DNA of 64,000 bases from Halogeometricum pallidum JCM 14848 (GTDB lineage Archaea; Halobacteriota; Halobacteria; Halobacteriales; Haloferacaceae). The notes beneath the pieces are model-generated. The model was not told where the DNA came from. It saw only the letters and a program-made list of their open reading frames with translations, and made no database searches. The position numbers and the translations under genes are program-made. Shown here piece by piece: positions 60,533 through 64,000 of this stretch. Location of the stretch: NCBI RefSeq assembly GCF_000337095.1, contig NZ_AOIV01000008.1:124001-188000 (forward strand). The letters are read 5' to 3'. Positions within the stretch are counted from its first letter, which is position 1. Each line of letters starts with the position of its first letter.

Positions 60533-62169
60533 GCCTGGATACCCGAACCGCCGACACGCTCGTCGACGACGACTCCTCGGCGCTGGGGTACGTCGCCGGC
60601 GCCGCCACGGTGGTTTCGCTGCTCCTCGCCGTCGCCGGCGTCCTGACCCTCTTCGGCGTCGTCGGGCTCACGAGCACCGTCGCCGGGTTCTCGGTGTTCG
60701 AGCTGTTCGGCGTCGGGTTCGCCGCCGTCGGCGTCACGCTCCTCGGCGTCGGCGTCGCCTCGCGGGCCGGCGTCGTCGAGACGAAGCCCGACGTGACGGC
60801 GGGGGCGCTCCCGATGGTCGTCTTCGGGCTCGTCGGACTCGTCGTCGCCGGTCTCGTCTCCTCGCAGACGCTCGGGTTCTCGACGCTGTGGCCGCTGTTC
60901 GCCCTCCTGGGCGGCGTCGGCGTCGCGGCCGCGACGGTTCTCCCCCCCGAGGACGTCGGCGTGACGCTCCCCGCGGGCGGCCTCGCGCTGCTCGCCGGCG
61001 CGACGTTCCTCGCCGGCCTCATCACCCCCTCGTGGACCTGGGAACCCGTCGCCGGGTCCGCGACGTACACCGGCACGTTCGCCGTCCCGATTCTCGCGCT
61101 GTTCGTCGGTATCCTCGTCGCGTGGGTCGGCGCCGAGGCCTACGGCGGGTTCGGCACGCGGGGACGGCAGTTGGGGGCGTACCTCCTCGTCGGCGCCAAC
61201 GCCGTCGGCATGCTCTCGCTCCTGGTCGTCCTCGTCGCGTACGTCGTCAGCAGGGGGTTCGCCCCGATGACCCGCGGCATCCAGTTCGGCCTGTTCTGGG
61301 AGCCGCTGACGTGGTTCTACTTCCCGCCCATCGAGGAGTACGTCGTCATAAACGGACCGCTCGTGTGGTTCTACTGGCCGTTCGTGATGGAGGGCGTCGC
61401 GCTGATGAACGACGTCAACGGCATCTTCCCGGCCATCGTCGGCACCGTCTGGGTCGTCGCCGGCGCCGTCACCTTCGCCATCCCGCTGGGCGTCGGCGCG
61501 GCCGTCTTCCTGACCGAGTACGCCGAACGCGGCCGGTTCACCCAGCTCGTCGAGATATCGACGAACGGGCTGTGGAGCACGCCCAGCATCGTCTACGGGC
61601 TGTTCGGGCTGGCCTTCCTCGTCCCGCGGCTCGGAAACACCACCTCGCTGCTCTCGGGTATGCTGGTGCTCGGTATCATGATGCTCCCGCTGGTGGTCAT
61701 CACGAGTCGGGAGGCGCTCAAGAGCGTCCCCGACGACTACCGCGACGCCAGCGCCGCACTCGGCGTCGGCAAGTGGGAGACGATAAAGAGCGTCGTCCTG
61801 CCGGCGGCGATGCCGGGCGTCATCACCGGCGTCATCCTCGGCATCGGCCGCATCGCGGGCGAGACGGCGCCCATCCTGCTCGTGATGGTGAGCGACCCGT
61901 TCCCATCGCGGGCGACTGACGTGCTCGCGCCGGAGTTCTCTTTCATCTCGAATTTCCCCTTCGTCCACGCGCAGTTGCTAGATACGAGCGCGCTGTTGCA
62001 ACCGACGAGCGCGCTCCCCTACCAACTGTACGCGATAATCACCGCTGGGGTCGGGCAGCGCGAGTCGTTCGCGTGGGGGACGGCGCTCGTCCTCCTCCTC
62101 GTCGTCCTGTCCTTCTACGCGGTCGGTATCGGCTCGCGGATGTACTTCCGACGGAAACTAGACCAATGA
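60529..62169 (+). CDS. pstA: phosphate ABC transporter permease PstA with N-terminal extension
   Basis: 546 residues, about twice the usual PstA length. The first 240 residues hold about six extra hydrophobic helices (for example [20 protein letters not shown] and [19 protein letters not shown]). The core permease follows, with [20 protein letters not shown] and the EAA-like block [20 protein letters not shown]. The extension's role is unknown. Overlaps pstB by four bases (ATGA). Confidence 0.93.
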   Translation: MSLDTRTADTLVDDDSSALGYVAGAATVVSLLLAVAGVLTLFGVVGLTSTVAGFSVFELFGVGFAAVGVTLLGVGVASRAGVVETKPDVTAGALPMVVFGLVGLVVAGLVSSQTLGFSTLWPLFALLGGVGVAAATVLPPEDVGVTLPAGGLALLAGATFLAGLITPSWTWEPVAGSATYTGTFAVPILALFVGILVAWVGAEAYGGFGTRGRQLGAYLLVGANAVGMLSLLVVLVAYVVSRGFAPMTRGIQFGLFWEPLTWFYFPPIEEYVVINGPLVWFYWPFVMEGVALMNDVNGIFPAIVGTVWVVAGAVTFAIPLGVGAAVFLTEYAERGRFTQLVEISTNGLWSTPSIVYGLFGLAFLVPRLGNTTSLLSGMLVLGIMMLPLVVITSREALKSVPDDYRDASAALGVGKWETIKSVVLPAAMPGVITGVILGIGRIAGETAPILLVMVSDPFPSRATDVLAPEFSFISNFPFVHAQLLDTSALLQPTSALPYQLYAIITAGVGQRESFAWGTALVLLLVVLSFYAVGIGSRMYFRRKLDQ

Positions 62170-63080
62170 GCAACACGACACAGACGGATCCGAACGCCGA
62201 AGCAGCGAACGGGAACGAACAGACGACGGTCGTCGGTGAGACGAACGAGGAACTCAAAGCGGAGTGGGTCGACTACCGCTTCGACGGCGAACCGAAGTTC
62301 ACCGTCGAGGACCTCAACGTCTGGTACGGCGACGACCACGCGCTCCACGACATCTCGATGGACATCCCCGAGAAGAGCGTCACGGCGCTCATCGGCCCGT
62401 CGGGTTGCGGGAAGTCCACGTTCCTGCGGTGTCTCAACCGGATGAACGACCGTATCAAGGTCGCCCGAGTCGACGGCTCCGTGCGGCTCGACGGCCGGGA
62501 GATCTACCAGGACGGCGTCGACCTCGTCGAACTGCGAAAGCGCGTCGGGCAGGTGTTCCAGTCGCCGAACCCGTTCCCGAAGTCCATCCGCAGGAACATC
62601 TCCTACGGACCCCGGAAACACGGCGACGTCAACACCGGCCTCCTCGCTCGCCTCACCGGTCGCGACGACAGCGAAAAGGAGGAGAAACTGGTCGAGCGGT
62701 CGCTCAAGCAGGCCGCGCTGTGGGACGAGGTGAAAGGCCGCCTCGACGACAACGCCATCGGCCTCTCCGGCGGGCAGCAACAGCGCCTCTGCATCGCGCG
62801 CGCGCTGGCGACCGACCCCGAGGTCATCCTGATGGACGAACCCGCCTCGGCGCTGGACCCCGTCGCAACCTCGAAGATAGAGGACCTCATCGTCGAACTC
62901 TCCGAGGACTACACCGTCGTCGTCGTCACCCACAACATGCAGCAGGCCGCCCGCATCTCCGACCAGACGGCCGTCTTCCTCACCGGCGGCTACCTCGTCG
63001 AGTACGACGACACGGACAAGATATTCGAGAACCCCGAGAGCCAACGCGTGGAAGACTACATCACGGGTAAGTTCGGGTAG
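62166..63080 (+). CDS. pstB: phosphate ABC transporter ATPase PstB
   Basis: 304 residues from ATG 62166. Walker [11 protein letters not shown]-loop [14 protein letters not shown], signature LSGGQQQRL and Walker [13 protein letters not shown] (A where PstB proteins usually have T). An N-terminal extension of about 40 residues is acidic. Energises uptake through PstC and PstA. Confidence 0.97.
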   Translation: MSNTTQTDPNAEAANGNEQTTVVGETNEELKAEWVDYRFDGEPKFTVEDLNVWYGDDHALHDISMDIPEKSVTALIGPSGCGKSTFLRCLNRMNDRIKVARVDGSVRLDGREIYQDGVDLVELRKRVGQVFQSPNPFPKSIRRNISYGPRKHGDVNTGLLARLTGRDDSEKEEKLVERSLKQAALWDEVKGRLDDNAIGLSGGQQQRLCIARALATDPEVILMDEPASALDPVATSKIEDLIVELSEDYTVVVVTHNMQQAARISDQTAVFLTGGYLVEYDDTDKIFENPESQRVEDYITGKFG

Positions 63081-63132
63081 TTCTCCGTTCTGCTCCCCTC
63101 CGCGACCGCCGACTCGGGTCGGTAGCCAAATC

Positions 63133-63164
63133 TATATAGACTATTGTGACGACAATACTTATGG
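63133..63164 (+). promoter_or_regulatory. phoU promoter with TATATAGA element and short palindrome
   Basis: TATATAGA (63133-63140), then the palindrome TATTGT-GACG-ACAATA (63142-63157). A TATA-like stretch, atacttatgg (63155-63164), is centred about 29 bases before ATG 63188. phoU thus has its own promoter after pstB. Confidence 0.5.
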
Positions 63165-63187
63165 CACCCCGCGTCGTTGATTGTTTC

Positions 63188-63865
63188 ATGCCCCGACAAG
63201 AGTATCAGAACTCCCTAGAGTCGCTCCGCGACGACGTGCTCTACATGAGCGAACTCGTCGCAGAACGGCTCCGCATGGGTCTCGACGCGCTCGAACAGAA
63301 GGACGGAGAACTCGCACAGCAGGTCATCGAGGGTGACGGCGAAATCAACCGGATGTACCTCGAGCTCGAACAGGAGTGCATCAACCTCATCGCCCTCCAG
63401 CAACCGGTCGCCTCCGACCTCCGCTTCATCGCGGCGTCGTTCAAGCTGACGACCGACCTCGAACGCATCGGCGACCTCGCGACGAACCTCGCGGGCTACG
63501 CCACGGAGGCCGACCGCGACGTGTTCCCGGAGGTCGACATCCAACAAATCGGCGACGAGACGCTCGACATGCTGGAAACCGCTATGAGGGCGTATGCCCA
63601 GGAGGACGCCGACCTCTGCCGCTCGGTCGCGGACCGCGACGACGAGGTCGACGCGATGTGCGAGGCGGCCAGCGAGATGGTCGTCCGCGACCTCATCGAG
63701 GCCGACCCCTTCGGCGAGGAGGACCTCGACGCCGAAGCGTACATGACCGACATCTCTCGCCTTCTCCTGACGATTCGCGACCTCGAACGCGTCGGCGACC
63801 ACGCGGTCAACATCGCCGCCCGGTCGCTCTATATGACCGAGGACGACGACGAACTTCTCTACTAA
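63188..63865 (+). CDS. phoU: phosphate signalling protein PhoU
   Basis: 225 residues from ATG 63188 (MPRQEYQNSLESLRDDVLYM); a longer frame from 63146 adds 14 residues across the promoter. Two three-helix bundles carry TTDLERIGDLATNLAG and IRDLERVGDHAVNIAA, the metal-binding ExxxD motifs. Links Pst transport to phosphate gene control. Follows pstB after 107 bases. Confidence 0.95.
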   Translation: MPRQEYQNSLESLRDDVLYMSELVAERLRMGLDALEQKDGELAQQVIEGDGEINRMYLELEQECINLIALQQPVASDLRFIAASFKLTTDLERIGDLATNLAGYATEADRDVFPEVDIQQIGDETLDMLETAMRAYAQEDADLCRSVADRDDEVDAMCEAASEMVVRDLIEADPFGEEDLDAEAYMTDISRLLLTIRDLERVGDHAVNIAARSLYMTEDDDELLY

Positions 63866-63868
63866 CCC

Positions 63869-63878
63869 ACCTTTTTCC
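63869..63878 (+). terminator. T-rich tract after phoU
   Basis: acctttttcc follows the phoU stop by a few bases. U-rich tracts are the usual archaeal termination signal. Confidence 0.5.
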
Positions 63879-63884
63879 TAACTC

Positions 63885-63924
63885 GGGTTTCCTCGCGTCG
63901 CCTTCGGCGACGCTGCGGGAACCC
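63885..63924. repeat. strong two-part hairpin downstream of phoU
   Basis: GGGTTTCC (63885-63892) pairs with GGGAACCC (63917-63924), one G-T wobble. Inside, GCGTCGCC (63895-63902) pairs perfectly with GGCGACGC (63906-63913) around a TTC loop. The whole forms a 16-bp stem with a small internal loop. It may stabilise or terminate the pst-phoU transcript, or be one copy of a dispersed palindromic element. Confidence 0.55.
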
Positions 63925-64000
63925 TCGTTGGAAAAAGCTGGACCAAAAAAGATTCCGCGACTCGCCCACTTCGTTCGCTCGTCGCGGCACAACCGATTGA

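Overview
The window looks like chromosomal DNA of a halophilic archaeon of the Haloferax/Halogeometricum type. Coding GC is high, proteins are very acidic, many transcripts appear leaderless (TATA-like box about 27 nt before the start codon), Tat signals are frequent, one secreted protein ends in PGF-CTERM, and the informational genes are archaeal (S8e, SUI1/eIF1, HerA-NurA). I found no tRNA, rRNA, CRISPR array or intact insertion sequence.

Layout. (1) 1-1.6 kb is visibly AT-richer and holds a winged-helix regulator cut by the window edge and a tyrosine integrase: the end of an integrated element. (2) 1.8-14.8 kb is mostly housekeeping: a frameshifted DtxR-type metal regulator with a DtxR-like palindrome in front, a PRTase-HAD fusion, a SUI1 factor, a Na+/Ca2+ antiporter, an Eis-like acetyltransferase, carB behind a long palindrome, an SDR protein, NAD kinase and a KaiC-like ATPase. 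(3) 15.0-17.6 kb is a two-gene unit: a Tat-exported calcineurin-like phosphoesterase ending in a dockerin, and a cohesin-domain protein with a PGF-CTERM anchor. (4) 18.0-46.7 kb is a large surface-polysaccharide/glycoprotein region: HPr-kinase-like protein, flippase, five glycosyltransferases, heparinase II/III-like protein, DUF1616 protein, polytopic GT-C-like protein, an asparagine-synthase-like protein lacking the usual Cys2, three alkaline-phosphatase-superfamily (sulfatase-like) proteins, two paralogous beta-helix proteins, a CBM6-type Tat lipoprotein, a Gfo/Idh/MocA oxidoreductase and an FG-GAP repeat protein. (5) 47.2-55.6 kb is housekeeping again: winged-helix regulator, nitroreductase, UspA, HerA and NurA, HAD hydrolase, DUF2240, ribosomal protein S8e. 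(6) 55.7-63.9 kb is the phosphate module: AbrB-PhoU regulator, two tandem pstS genes, pstC, pstA, pstB, phoU.

How the genes fit together. The polysaccharide region has the parts to build repeat units (GT2/GT4), move them across the membrane (flippase), process or modify them outside (heparinase-like, sulfatase-like, beta-helix proteins) and bind them (CBM6). The phosphoesterase and cohesin genes overlap by four bases, and their products carry complementary domains, so a calcium-dependent cell-surface complex is a direct prediction. In the pst module pstS2, C, A and B overlap or abut. Three of the four phosphate promoters share a TATATAGA element just upstream of the TATA box, and the fourth shares a different pair of words with pstS2.
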